A stretch of DNA of 64,000 bases from Mycolicibacterium cosmeticum (GCA_016197365.1 JACPVS010000030.1:47054-111053); one strand, 5' to 3'. Shown: positions 1-8,220, counted from the stretch's first letter. Translations and numbers: made by a program. Notes: generated from the sequence alone by a model not told the origin.

Positions 1-142
1 AGATGCCCTTCGGTGCCGTCCCTTCCGATTGCACATTGGCGAAATCGACTGCCTCACCGGCTTGTTCGAGATGGCCGGCGAAGTTGCCCGCCACCCCGAA
101 GCCGAACCAGTTCCGCAGCTCTGCGTCGTCGAGTTCGATCAC
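1..142 (-). CDS. DUF5718-like protein, N-terminal fragment (runs off the window)
   Basis: Only the first 47 codons are present; the gene continues past base 1. It starts with GTG at 142, overlapping the serS stop (GTGA), so it is probably translationally coupled to serS. The visible N-terminus reads VIELDDAELRNWFGFGVAG and then NFAGHLEQAGEA. A conserved actinobacterial family of unknown function (DUF5718) begins in this way. The assignment rests on recollection of that N-terminus, because no catalytic region is in view. Confidence 0.6.
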   Translation of the reverse strand, partial: MIELDDAELRNWFGFGVAGNFAGHLEQAGEAVDFANVQSEGTAPKGI

Positions 143-1392
143 GCTGTCAGGACCTCCGTACCGAGATAGGGCACCAGCGCGGCGGGTACCCGCACGCTGC
201 CGTCGGGCTGCTGATGGTTCTCCAGGATCGCGACCAGCCACCGGGTGGTGGCCAGGGTGCCGTTGAGCGTCGCGGCGATCTGCGGCTTGCCGTCGTCGTC
301 CCGGTAGCGGGTGGACAGCCGGCGAGCCTGGAACGTGGAGCAGTTCGACGTCGAGGTGAGTTCGCGATAGGTCCCCTGCGTGGGCACCCAGGCCTCGCAG
401 TCGAACTTGCGCGCCGCCGATGAGCCGAGATCGCCTGCGGCGACGTCGATCACGCGGTAGGGCACCTCGATGGCGGCCAGCATCTCGCGCTGCCAGCCGA
501 GCAGTCGCTGGTGTTCGGCCTCGGCGTCCTGCGGCTTGCAGTAGACGAACGCCTCGACCTTGTCGAACTGGTGCACGCGGATGATGCCGCGGGTGTCCTT
601 GCCGTAGCTACCTGCTTCGCGGCGGAAGCATGACGACCACCCGGCGTAGCGCTTCGGACCGTCGGACAGGTCCAGGATCTCGTCGGAGTGATACCCCGCC
701 AGCGGCACCTCGGAGGTGCCCACCAGGTAGAGGTCGTCCTCGTCGAGGTGGTAGATCTCGTCGGCGTGCGAGCCGAGGAATCCGGTGCCCGCCATAACTT
801 CCGGTCGCACCAGCACCGGCGGGATCATCAAGGTGAAACCGTTCGCGGTGGCCAGCCGCACGGCCAGCTGCAGCAGGCCCAGTTGCAGCAACGCGCCCTG
901 ACCGGTCAGGAAGTAGAAGCGCGAGCCCGACACCTTGGCGCCGCGCTCCATGTCGATCAGGCCCAGCGCCTCGCCGAGCTCGAGATGGTCCTTCGGCGAC
1001 TCGATCGCCGGGGTCCCCCCGACGGTGTCCAGCACGACGAAGTTGTCCTCGCCACCCGCGGGCACCCCGTCGACGACGACGTTCCCGACGGCCATGTGGG
1101 CCGCGGTGAACGCGCTCTCGGCCTGCGCCTGCGCGGCTTCGGCGGATTTGACGGCCTCGGCGAGTTCCTTGGCACGCGCCAGCAGGGCGGGGCGGTCCTC
1201 CGCGGACGCCTTGCCCACCGACTTGCTTGCCGTCTTCTGCTCGGCACGCAGATTGTCGGCGGCCGAGATGGCGGAACGGCGGGCGGTATCCGCATCCAGC
1301 AGCGCGTCCACCAGGCCCGGATCCTCGCCGCGGGCACGTTGTGACGCACGCACCCGGTCGGGTTCGTCACGCAGTAGCTTGAGGTCGATCAC
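139..1392 (-). CDS. serS: Seryl-tRNA synthetase
   Basis: Cytoplasmic class II aminoacyl-tRNA synthetase that charges tRNA-Ser with serine (and tRNA-Sec where present). The 417-residue product has the family layout: an N-terminal antiparallel coiled-coil arm that grips the long tRNA variable arm (about residues 25-105, rich in Ala, Glu and Lys), then the class II core with motif 2 around FRREAGSYGKDTRG and motif 3 near the C-terminus (NGTLATTRWLVAILEN). The start was set at GTG 1392 (VIDLKLLRDEPD), which matches the conserved SerRS N-terminus; upstream in-frame starts would add a non-conserved tail. Same position as M. tuberculosis Rv3834c, next to a divergent Rv3835-like gene. Confidence 0.97.
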   Translation of the reverse strand: MIDLKLLRDEPDRVRASQRARGEDPGLVDALLDADTARRSAISAADNLRAEQKTASKSVGKASAEDRPALLARAKELAEAVKSAEAAQAQAESAFTAAHMAVGNVVVDGVPAGGEDNFVVLDTVGGTPAIESPKDHLELGEALGLIDMERGAKVSGSRFYFLTGQGALLQLGLLQLAVRLATANGFTLMIPPVLVRPEVMAGTGFLGSHADEIYHLDEDDLYLVGTSEVPLAGYHSDEILDLSDGPKRYAGWSSCFRREAGSYGKDTRGIIRVHQFDKVEAFVYCKPQDAEAEHQRLLGWQREMLAAIEVPYRVIDVAAGDLGSSAARKFDCEAWVPTQGTYRELTSTSNCSTFQARRLSTRYRDDDGKPQIAATLNGTLATTRWLVAILENHQQPDGSVRVPAALVPYLGTEVLTA

Positions 1393-1469
1393 GGCGGTAA
1401 CCCTACTGTGCCGATCCGCGTCGGCCGGGGCAGCATGCCACAACCCCATAACATTACAACTGCATCACT

Positions 1470-1496
1470 TGTCACAGCCCGTGACACGCCTGTCAC
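1470..1496. promoter_or_regulatory. Triple GTCAC half-site array in the serS/septum-protein divergent promoter
   Basis: TGTCAC (1470-1475), GTGACA (1481-1486) and TGTCAC (1491-1496) lie in the 114-bp gap between two divergent genes and end 10 bp before the start at 1507. The outer copies are direct repeats 21 bp apart (two helical turns); neighbouring copies form inverted repeats. GTCACA direct repeats recall the motif reported for the response regulator MtrA. That link is an inference. Confidence 0.45.
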
Positions 1497-1506
1497 AATA
1501 GAACCG

Positions 1507-2952
1507 ATGTTGGACGCACCCGAACACCCGGAGCCGTTCCTGTACGACGGGACGGCCGAACCAGGCCACTCTCGGCGGAGGCTGGCCTGGTTGCGCGATG
1601 CGCAGCTCACCCCGACCCGACGTGCACTCCTGTTGACCGCGCTCGGCGGCCTCATGATCGCCGGCGTCATCACCGTTCTGCCCGACACCGCCGCAGGTGG
1701 CCGACTTGCCGGCCTGAGCTCTGGCGCCAACGGCCTGTCCCGGTCCAACAGCACGTTCGATCACGCCGCCAGCGGGTCCTGCCTGAACTGGCCGGACCGG
1801 GTGCCCGACGCCGCCCAGATCGTCGACTGCACCACCGAGCACCGGTTCGAGGTGGCCGAGGCGATCGACCTGCGCGCCTTCCCGGGCACCGAGTACGGCG
1901 CGGACGCCGCCCCGCCGTCGCCGGCCCGGATCCAGCAGATCAGCCAGGAACAGTGCCAGAGCGCCGTCCAGCGCTACCTGGGCGACAAGTACGACCCGAA
2001 CGGCCGGTTCGCGGTGAGCCTGCTCTGGTCCGGGGAGAAGGCGTGGCGGCAGAACGGCGAACGCCGGATGCTGTGCGGATTGCAGCTGCCCGGGGCCGAG
2101 AACCAGCAGCAGGCCTTCCAGGGCAAGGTCGCTGCGGTCGATCAGTCGAAGGTGTGGCCGGCAGGCACCTGCCTGGGTATCGACCCCGCCACCAACCAGC
2201 CGACCGATGTCCCCGTCGACTGCGCCAGCCCGCACGCGCTGGAGGTCACCGGTGCGGTGAACCTCGCCGAGAAGTACCCCGCCGGCGTCCCGCCCGACCA
2301 GGAGCAGGATTCCTACGTCAAGGACACCTGCGCGACGGTCACCGACGGATACCTGTCGCCCCTGAAGTTGCGCACCACCACGCTGACGCTGGTGTACAGC
2401 ACCATTTCGCTGCCCAGCTGGCTGGCCGGCAGCCACCAGGTGTCCTGCAGCATCGGCACCACCCTGGGCAACGGTGGCTGGTCCACCCTGCTCAACAGCG
2501 CCAAGGGTGCGCTGATGATCAACGGCCGGCCACCCGTCCCACCGCCGGACATCCCCGACGAGCGCCTCAACATGCCCGCCATTCCGGCGCCGTCCATCGA
2601 TCTGTCCCAGAGTCAGTCCTCCGGGTCCTACGACTCGAGCCAGTCGTCGCAGCAGACCCAGTCGACCCAGCAGACGCAGTCCAATCAGCATCTGCCCGGG
2701 CAGGGCACCCAGACACCCACGACGCAGAGCGCCCAGCCGTCGTCGCCGGCACCGGTACCGCCCGGCGGTGGTAACACGTTCATCAACGGTCCCCCGCCGC
2801 CGCCTCCGGGTGAGGTCGGCGACCAGCCCCTGCCGGGCGCAGGCCCGCCGCTGGACGGCCCGCCGCCCCCGGCGGATGCTCCCGCGGCACCGCCTGCGGG
2901 TCCGGCCCCCGGCCCGGCCGAGCCGGTACTGCCGCCCCCGCCGGGGCAGTAA
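1507..2952 (+). CDS. Membrane-anchored septum-formation family protein (Rv3835-like)
   Basis: Predicted single-pass membrane protein of 481 residues. A short cytoplasmic N-terminus is followed by one hydrophobic segment (about residues 40-59), then an extracytoplasmic region with several paired cysteines typical of the actinobacterial 'septum formation' domain. The last 130 residues are low complexity: a Ser/Gln tract (SSQQTQSTQQTQS) and a Pro-rich tail. Position and orientation match Rv3835. The start at ATG 1507 (MLDAPEHPEPF) was preferred to 1408, which would run through the GTCAC array. Role in division is inferred from the domain name; no catalytic motif is visible. Confidence 0.8.
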   Translation: MLDAPEHPEPFLYDGTAEPGHSRRRLAWLRDAQLTPTRRALLLTALGGLMIAGVITVLPDTAAGGRLAGLSSGANGLSRSNSTFDHAASGSCLNWPDRVPDAAQIVDCTTEHRFEVAEAIDLRAFPGTEYGADAAPPSPARIQQISQEQCQSAVQRYLGDKYDPNGRFAVSLLWSGEKAWRQNGERRMLCGLQLPGAENQQQAFQGKVAAVDQSKVWPAGTCLGIDPATNQPTDVPVDCASPHALEVTGAVNLAEKYPAGVPPDQEQDSYVKDTCATVTDGYLSPLKLRTTTLTLVYSTISLPSWLAGSHQVSCSIGTTLGNGGWSTLLNSAKGALMINGRPPVPPPDIPDERLNMPAIPAPSIDLSQSQSSGSYDSSQSSQQTQSTQQTQSNQHLPGQGTQTPTTQSAQPSSPAPVPPGGGNTFINGPPPPPPGEVGDQPLPGAGPPLDGPPPPADAPAAPPAGPAPGPAEPVLPPPPGQ

Positions 2953-2959
2953 TCGCCCG

Positions 2960-3310
2960 ATGCCGGTGCAGATGAACCGGAAACGGTTCGACGAACTGGT
3001 GGGTGATGCGCTGGACCTGATCCCGCCCGAGCTGGCCGCCGCCGCCGACAACGTCGTCTTCCTGGTGGAAGGTCGCCATCCCGAGGAGCCCGAGCTGCTC
3101 GGCCTCTACGAGGGCGTGGCACTGACCGAACGCGACTCGTCCTACGGCGGCTACCTTCCGGACACCATCACCATCTACCGCGACGCGCTACTGGAGATGT
3201 GCGCGTCCGACGAAGAGGTGGTCGAGGAGGTCGCGATCACCGTGGTGCACGAACTGGCCCATCATTTCGGCATCGACGACGACCGGCTGCACGAATTGGG
3301 TTGGGCCTAG
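2960..3310 (+). CDS. Zincin-like metallopeptidase (Rv3836-like)
   Basis: Small (116 residues) cytoplasmic protein of the Zincin_1 family. The HExxH zinc site is plain near the C-terminus: VVHELAHHFGIDDDRLHELGW, with the second histidine of the HELAHH segment and the following HFGI element as expected for a minimal metalloprotease. It begins 7 bp after the septum-formation gene, so the two are probably co-transcribed, as in M. tuberculosis (Rv3835-Rv3836). An alternative start is ATG 2972 (MNRKRFDEL). Substrate unknown. Confidence 0.88.
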   Translation: MPVQMNRKRFDELVGDALDLIPPELAAAADNVVFLVEGRHPEEPELLGLYEGVALTERDSSYGGYLPDTITIYRDALLEMCASDEEVVEEVAITVVHELAHHFGIDDDRLHELGWA

Positions 3311-3363
3311 CAGATCCCGCGTGGGAGTCCCGGCTTGTCGGTGAGCGGTGCTAGAAACGAGTC

Positions 3364-3579
3364 ATGGATATTGGCTGTCGGGAGTGCGGGGCCGACCTCG
3401 CACACTGCCACGGCACCGTGATCCTGCACGTCGGGCAACGGCCAGAGTGCACCGACGACTGCGGTGCCCCGGAGATCGAACACACCTTCATCCTCGACTG
3501 TGCCGCCATCGGCTGCCTCTGCGCCGAGGTTCAGCCCATCGGATCGGGTACCGGGTCCTCACGGGTGCGCTCCGCGTAG
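3364..3579 (+). CDS. Small cysteine-rich protein
   Basis: A 71-residue protein with eight cysteines and a His: CRECG, AHCHG, ECTDDCG, DCAAIGCLC. The spacing looks like one or two treble-clef or zinc-ribbon-type metal sites. Similar small 'MDI-CRECG' proteins are, as far as I recall, common in mycobacteria. Its 3' end overlaps the convergent phosphoglycerate-mutase gene by 49 bp (3531-3579). No strong Shine-Dalgarno sequence is visible. Function unknown; a metal-binding or nucleic-acid-binding role is inference only. Confidence 0.65.
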   Translation: MDIGCRECGADLAHCHGTVILHVGQRPECTDDCGAPEIEHTFILDCAAIGCLCAEVQPIGSGTGSSRVRSA

Positions 3580-4202
3580 AACGGCGGGCTCAGCAGCCCC
3601 CACTGCACGCAGCTCCAACGTCCGTCGGTGATGGGGCTGAGCACCACGCTCTCGGTGTTGGCGAGGTGATGATCGAGCGCGAAGTTGCCGTCCACCCCGG
3701 CCAGTACCGCGGACACCAGCCGGATGGCCGCGCCGTGGCTGACGACCACGATGTCGTCGTGCCAGTCCCGGTCGTCGAGGTGGCGCAACCGCAGTTTGGT
3801 GAGCACCGGGACAATCCGGTTCAGAACCTGGCGCCCGCTCTCGCCACCGGGCATGGACGCGTCGAGATCGCCCAGCTGCCAACGCCTGTACACCTCGTCG
3901 AACTGCTGCACGGCGGCGTCGTCGTTACGGTCCTCCAGATCGCCGACCTGGACCTCGTAGATGTCGTCGATCTCGTGGGGCGTCAGCGTCAGACCGGTGC
4001 CGATGTCGGCGGCCGTCTCCCTGGCCCGGACGGCCACCGAGTGCGCCACCATGCCGACCGGATGCGTCCAGTCCCTGGCGAAGGTCTGCGCCTGTTCGTG
4101 GCCGAGGTCGGTGAGCGCCGCGCCGGGCGGGCGGGTGTCGAGGCGCTTCTCGACATTGCCGAAGGACTGCCCGTGCCGTACCAGTACCAGCCGCCCGCTC
4201 AC
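3531..4202 (-). CDS. Histidine phosphatase / phosphoglycerate mutase family protein (Rv3837c-like)
   Basis: Member of the histidine phosphatase superfamily (223 residues). The phosphoacceptor site is LVLVRHGQS at the N-terminus (RHG motif), with ARETAADIG (second Arg), the acid region PGGESG, and the second catalytic His in VVVSHGAAIR. Starts at GTG 4202 and overlaps the pheA stop by four bases (GTGA), so it is coupled to pheA. The pairing of this gene with prephenate dehydratase is the same in M. tuberculosis (Rv3837c-Rv3838c). The true substrate cannot be told from sequence; a small-molecule phosphatase is as likely as a mutase. Confidence 0.9.
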   Translation of the reverse strand: MSGRLVLVRHGQSFGNVEKRLDTRPPGAALTDLGHEQAQTFARDWTHPVGMVAHSVAVRARETAADIGTGLTLTPHEIDDIYEVQVGDLEDRNDDAAVQQFDEVYRRWQLGDLDASMPGGESGRQVLNRIVPVLTKLRLRHLDDRDWHDDIVVVSHGAAIRLVSAVLAGVDGNFALDHHLANTESVVLSPITDGRWSCVQWGLLSPPFYAERTREDPVPDPMG

Positions 4203-5119
4203 GATCGCTCCCCCTGCCGTAATGCTGTCAGCCACCGCGTCGCCGCATCCGACGCCGGTGGCACTGCTCCCGTCGCGGCACCCGTCGGCCACGACCCCAG
4301 ATAGCGGACGTCCGCACACCGCCGGTACAACGCCTTGAGCGCCTGCGCCACGGCGTCGTCGTCGATGTGCCCGACGCAGTCCAGGAAGAACTTGTAGGTG
4401 CCCAATGCCGTTCGGGTGGGCCGCGATTCGATGCGTGTGAGGTCGATGTCGCGGATCGCGAACTCGGTCATCGCGGCCACCAGCGCACCGGGCTCGTTCG
4501 CCAGGCTCAGCACCACCGAGGTGCGGTCGGCTCCGGTGCGGGCGGGCGGCGGTCCCGGTGTGCCCGCCAGCACGAACCGCGTCCGGGCATTGGGTTCGTC
4601 GACCACATCGGCGGCCAGCACCGCCAGCCCGTGACGCGTGGCTGCCAGCGCCGTGCTGACGCCGGCATCGGCGCGACCGCCGGCGACGTCCGCGGCGGCC
4701 GCCGCATTGGATTGGGCCGGGACCACCGACGCCTGCGGCAGTTCGGCGGCCAGCCACTTGCGGACCTGTGCGGCGGCGACGGGGAAGGCCGCGACGGTGG
4801 CGATGTCCGCCGCCGCGGTGCCCGTCCGGGTGACGATGCTGAACGAGACGTCCAGGGTGTGCTCGGCATAGACCTGCAGGGCCGATCCGGTGGCCAGGCC
4901 GTCGAGGGTGGGCAGCACCGATCCGTCGATGGAGTTCTCGAACGGGACGCACGCATAGTCGGTGCTGCCGGCCCGGACGGCTTCGAGCGCACCGGCGGGG
5001 CTGTCGTAGGGGACCGGGTCCACCGCGCCGCCTCCGGGCACCATCCCAAGGGCCGCCATCTGCAGCAATGCCGCCTCGGTGAACGTTCCCTCCGGTCCGA
5101 AGTAGGCGATGCGTGGCAC
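4199..5119 (-). CDS. pheA: Prephenate dehydratase
   Basis: Converts prephenate to phenylpyruvate, the committed step to phenylalanine. The 306-residue protein has the type-II periplasmic-binding-like catalytic domain (IAYFGPEGTFTEAAL at the start; the catalytic Thr region around ALAATRHGL) and a C-terminal ACT domain (TSVVLSLANEPGALVAAM and ESRPTRTALGTYKFFLDC) for allosteric control by phenylalanine. No chorismate mutase domain is fused, as expected in mycobacteria. GTG start at 5119; an AGGG lies about 12 bases upstream. Ortholog of Rv3838c by position. Confidence 0.96.
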   Translation of the reverse strand: MPRIAYFGPEGTFTEAALLQMAALGMVPGGGAVDPVPYDSPAGALEAVRAGSTDYACVPFENSIDGSVLPTLDGLATGSALQVYAEHTLDVSFSIVTRTGTAAADIATVAAFPVAAAQVRKWLAAELPQASVVPAQSNAAAAADVAGGRADAGVSTALAATRHGLAVLAADVVDEPNARTRFVLAGTPGPPPARTGADRTSVVLSLANEPGALVAAMTEFAIRDIDLTRIESRPTRTALGTYKFFLDCVGHIDDDAVAQALKALYRRCADVRYLGSWPTGAATGAVPPASDAATRWLTALRQGERS

Positions 5120-5196
5120 GCCTTCAACCCTAGTGGCTGATCCCGGCGGGTCAGGTACGCCGAGAGGGAAACCTTGCGACCCCGGCCAGCATGTAG

Positions 5197-5215
5197 TTAA
5201 GTAAGGCTTACCTCA
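5197..5215. promoter_or_regulatory. IdeR (iron) box upstream of the Rv3839-like gene
   Basis: TTAAGTAAGGCTTACCTCA agrees with the mycobacterial IdeR consensus TTAGGTTAGGCTAACCTAA at 15 of 19 positions and is partly palindromic. It lies 19 bp before the ATG at 5235. Rv3839 of M. tuberculosis belongs to the IdeR regulon, so iron repression is likely here. Confidence 0.82.
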
Positions 5216-5234
5216 CTAACCGGAAGGTGATCAG

Positions 5235-6026
5235 ATGACGACTGTGGTGGCGGCACCGACAACGGCCGAGCGGATCCGCAGCGCCTGCACACGGGCCGGT
5301 GGCGCGATGCTCGCGGTCGAAGGACTGGAGCCGGCCGCAACCCCGGTGCACCATCTGCTCGCCGACGGTTCGTTCGCGATCACCATTCCCACCGACGGTC
5401 CGCTGGCCGGCGCGCTGGTCTCGGCCGGTGCGGGTGGCCTGCAGGCGGTCCTGGAAATGACGGACTATGCTCCGCTGCCGCTGCGCGAACCGGTCCGCTC
5501 CCTGGTGTGGATCCGCGGCAGGCTGTTCACCGTGCCCACCGGCGAGATCCCCGGCCTACTGGACCTGATCGCCACCGATCACCCCAATCCCGCTCTGCTG
5601 CAGGTGAACACCGAAGGCACCCAGGGCGACGAGACGCCGTACGCCCTGGTGCGCCTGGAGATCGAATCCGTGGTGGTCGCCGACTCGACCGGCGCCGAAT
5701 CTGTCGGTGTCGGCGCACTGCTGGAGGCCGTGCCCGACCCGTTCTGCGGCCTGGAGTCCGGGTGGCTGCGTCATCTGGAATCGGCGCACCGCGACGTCGT
5801 GGAACGGCTCTCGGCGAAACTGCCGATGGCGCTGCGCACCGGCCGGGTCCGGCCGCTGGGCCTGGACCGCTACGGCGTGCAGCTACGGGTCGAGGACGAG
5901 ACCGGCGACCATGACGTCCGGCTGCCGTTCGCCAAGCCGGTCGACGACGTCACCGGACTGAGCCAGGCGATCCGGGTGCTGATGGGCTGCCCCTTCCTCA
6001 ACGGGCTGCGCGCGCGCCGGATCTGA
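5235..6026 (+). CDS. Rv3839-like DUF2470 protein, iron-regulated
   Basis: A 263-residue soluble protein without signal peptide. The C-terminal third (around FCGLESGWLRHLESAH to FAKPVDDVTGL) has the DUF2470 character, a domain found at the C-terminus of haem-utilising HugZ-type and pyridoxamine-oxidase-like proteins. The N-terminal part resembles the split-barrel half of those enzymes, so a haem-related role is plausible but not shown. A GGAAGG stands 8-13 bp before ATG 5235. The IdeR box directly upstream predicts expression in low iron. Confidence 0.82.
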   Translation: MTTVVAAPTTAERIRSACTRAGGAMLAVEGLEPAATPVHHLLADGSFAITIPTDGPLAGALVSAGAGGLQAVLEMTDYAPLPLREPVRSLVWIRGRLFTVPTGEIPGLLDLIATDHPNPALLQVNTEGTQGDETPYALVRLEIESVVVADSTGAESVGVGALLEAVPDPFCGLESGWLRHLESAHRDVVERLSAKLPMALRTGRVRPLGLDRYGVQLRVEDETGDHDVRLPFAKPVDDVTGLSQAIRVLMGCPFLNGLRARRI

Positions 6027-6048
6027 GCCCCACCCGACGGCGGCTACC

Positions 6049-6825
6049 GTGTCTGCGGTGACCGCCGGACCGGACCAACCCACGGACATGCCGAAGCGCA
6101 CCGTCCGCATCGAGATCCTCGTCGTCCTCGCGGTCACCTTCGGCCTGAGTGCCTACACGGCTCTGCTCGACCTCATCGAGGCCGTCCTGCTCGGCCTGTC
6201 CGGCCGCCACGTCGCCCTCAACCAGCGCCGCTCACCGTTCGACCTGATCGACTTCGGCCTGAACATGGCCTCGGTTTTCCAGCTGCTCGCCTGGGGTGCG
6301 CTGGGCCTTTATCTGTTGTGGCGCAGCGGCTTCGGGCCCAGAAGCATCGGGCTGGGCCGCATCCGCTGGCATCCCGACGTGACCGGCGGCCTGGCCCTGG
6401 CGGCGCTGATCGGGCTGCCCGGACTCGGGTTGTACGTCGCGGCACGGCTGTTGGGGCTGAGCGCCTCCGTCGAACCCGCCGAGCTGTACGACACGTGGTG
6501 GCGCATCCCGGTGCTGGTGGCCCTCGCCTTCGCCAACGGGTGGGCCGAAGAGATCATCGTGGTCGCGTTCCTGATCACCCGGCTGCGTCAGCTGCAGTTC
6601 AATCCGGCGGCGGTGCTGGCCCTGTCCGCGGTCCTGCGCGGCGCCTACCACCTGTATCAGGGTTACAGCGCCGGGCTGGGCAATGTGGTCATGGGCCTGG
6701 TGTTCGGCTACGTCTGGATGCGTACGGGCCGGTTGTGGCCGTTGATCGTCGCGCACGGCCTGATCGACACCGTCGCCTTCGTCGGCTACTCCTTGGCCGC
6801 CGGCCACTTGAGCTGGCTCACCTGA
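6049..6825 (+). CDS. CPBP-family intramembrane metalloprotease
   Basis: Polytopic membrane protein (258 residues, about seven hydrophobic segments). It carries the three CPBP/Abi (type II CAAX protease) signatures in order: the Glu pair in GWAEEIIVV, the RGAYHLYQG segment with Arg and His, and the final VAHGLIDTV His. These residues form the glutamate protease site of this family. GTG start 22 bp after the preceding stop. In M. tuberculosis no such gene is recalled between Rv3839 and Rv3840, so it may be an extra gene here. Substrate unknown. Confidence 0.87.
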   Translation: MSAVTAGPDQPTDMPKRTVRIEILVVLAVTFGLSAYTALLDLIEAVLLGLSGRHVALNQRRSPFDLIDFGLNMASVFQLLAWGALGLYLLWRSGFGPRSIGLGRIRWHPDVTGGLALAALIGLPGLGLYVAARLLGLSASVEPAELYDTWWRIPVLVALAFANGWAEEIIVVAFLITRLRQLQFNPAAVLALSAVLRGAYHLYQGYSAGLGNVVMGLVFGYVWMRTGRLWPLIVAHGLIDTVAFVGYSLAAGHLSWLT

Positions 6826-6856
6826 TTTCGCGGTCACTACCAGTACATTCGCAGTT

Positions 6857-8095
6857 GTGAACGACTACCGGCCGCCTGGACCGGAGCCGCTGCCCCCGAG
6901 GCGGCGGCCACCGCAGCGGGAGCCGTCGCAAGTCATCCGGCGCGATCCCGGTCATCGGCCGCCGCCCTGGCCACCCAATCCGCCGACGCCGGCACCGCCG
7001 CCCACACCCCGGCGACCGGTTCCGCCTCCCGTCAATCGGCCGGCACCTCCGCCGCCCCCACCACGCCGCCCGCCACCACCGCCCCCACCGCGTCAGGCGG
7101 CTCCCCCCACTCCCGCCAAACCCCGTCGCCGCGGTCGTCTCCGCCGCGCGGTGGCGGTGTTCATGGTGTTACTGCTCACCGTGCTGGCCGCCGGCGCCGC
7201 GAGTGCGGTGTGGTTCGACACCACGCTGCACCGGATTCCTGCGCTCGCGAGCTACCCGGACCGGCCTGGCGCCGGCAAGGGCGTCACCTGGTTACTGGTC
7301 GGGTCCGACAGTCGTCAGAACCTCAGCCCGGAGCAGCAGGCCGCCCTCGCGACGGGCGGTGACATCGGCAACGGCAGAACCGACACCATCCTCTTGGTCC
7401 ACATCGGGGGCCTGGGATCGGGTGCGCCGACGACGATGGTGTCGCTGCCCCGGGACTCTTACGTGGACATCCCCGGCCACGGCGAGGACAAGATCAACGC
7501 CGCGTTCGCCATCGGCGGCGCACCCCTGCTGACCCAGACCGTGGAGCAGGCCACCGGGCTGCGGCTGGACCATTACGCCGAGGTCGGCTTCGACGGTTTC
7601 GCTGAACTCGTCGACGCGGTCGGCGGGGTGACCATGTGTCCGGCCGAGCCGATCAGTGACCCGCTGGCCGGTATCGATCTCCCGGCCGGCTGCCAGGAAC
7701 TCGACGGACGCAACGCGCTGGGTTTCGTCCGCTCCCGGGCCACGCCGCGGGCCGACCTGGACCGGATGCTCAACCAGCGCGCCTTCATGGCGGCCCTGCT
7801 GCACCGGGCCGCCAGCCCAGAGGTGCTGCTCAACCCACTGCGCTGGTATCCGATGGTGCACGCCGCGGGTGGAGCGCTCGCCGTCGATCAGGGCGGGCAC
7901 GTCTGGGATCTGGCCCGGCTGGGCTGGGCGCTGCACGGCGACACCGTGACCACGACGGTGCCCATCGGCGACTTCACCAGCAGCGACTCCGGCTCGGTGG
8001 TGGTGTGGGACAGCGAGGCGGCCGGTCGGCTGTTCGCCGCGCTGGCCGCCGACACCCCGGTGCCCGACGACGTCCTCAATACCGACGGGCCCTAG
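6857..8095 (+). CDS. LytR-CpsA-Psr (LCP) family cell-wall ligase
   Basis: LCP enzymes transfer undecaprenyl-linked arabinogalactan onto peptidoglycan in mycobacteria. The 412-residue protein has a cytoplasmic, extremely Pro/Arg-rich N-terminus (about residues 5-90), one transmembrane segment (about 97-118), and an extracytoplasmic LCP domain with LLVGSDSR, the conserved acid/Arg pair in NGRTDTILLVH, SLPRDSYVDIPG, KINAAFAIGG, and the substrate Arg region GFVRSRATPRADLDRM. GTG start at 6857. It occupies the position of Rv3840, which is annotated as a much shorter protein in M. tuberculosis; here the family core is full length. Confidence 0.93.
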   Translation: MNDYRPPGPEPLPPRRRPPQREPSQVIRRDPGHRPPPWPPNPPTPAPPPTPRRPVPPPVNRPAPPPPPPRRPPPPPPPRQAAPPTPAKPRRRGRLRRAVAVFMVLLLTVLAAGAASAVWFDTTLHRIPALASYPDRPGAGKGVTWLLVGSDSRQNLSPEQQAALATGGDIGNGRTDTILLVHIGGLGSGAPTTMVSLPRDSYVDIPGHGEDKINAAFAIGGAPLLTQTVEQATGLRLDHYAEVGFDGFAELVDAVGGVTMCPAEPISDPLAGIDLPAGCQELDGRNALGFVRSRATPRADLDRMLNQRAFMAALLHRAASPEVLLNPLRWYPMVHAAGGALAVDQGGHVWDLARLGWALHGDTVTTTVPIGDFTSSDSGSVVVWDSEAAGRLFAALAADTPVPDDVLNTDGP

Positions 8096-8132
8096 CTCCA
8101 GCAAACTTTTGCCGCATTCAAATGTTGGATGT

Positions 8133-8151
8133 AACTGGAGTCACTCCAGTT
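8133..8151. promoter_or_regulatory. Perfect 19-bp palindrome upstream of bfrB
   Basis: AACTGGAGTCACTCCAGTT is a perfect inverted repeat (9-bp arms, 1-bp centre). It abuts, and overlaps by 2 bp, the IdeR-like box at 8150-8168. It does not resemble the IdeR consensus, so a second regulator or a dimeric protein site is likely. It lies 70-88 bp upstream of the bfrB start. Confidence 0.6.
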
Positions 8152-8168
8152 AGGAAACGCTAACCTGA
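8150..8168. promoter_or_regulatory. IdeR box upstream of bfrB
   Basis: TTAGGAAACGCTAACCTGA matches the IdeR consensus at 15 of 19 positions (differences at 6, 7, 9 and 18). In M. tuberculosis IdeR with iron activates bfrB from upstream boxes and counteracts Lsr2 repression; the site here is 52 bp before ATG 8221, consistent with an activator position. Confidence 0.75.
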
Positions 8169-8220
8169 ATAAGGGTGACCTTGGCTGACAGGTGCTCTGA
8201 CCTGCACTATTGTCTTGATC

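Noticed and set aside
2640..2950. Simple-sequence repeat
   Set aside because: It is the coding sequence for the Ser/Gln and Pro-rich tail of the septum-formation protein and stays in frame.
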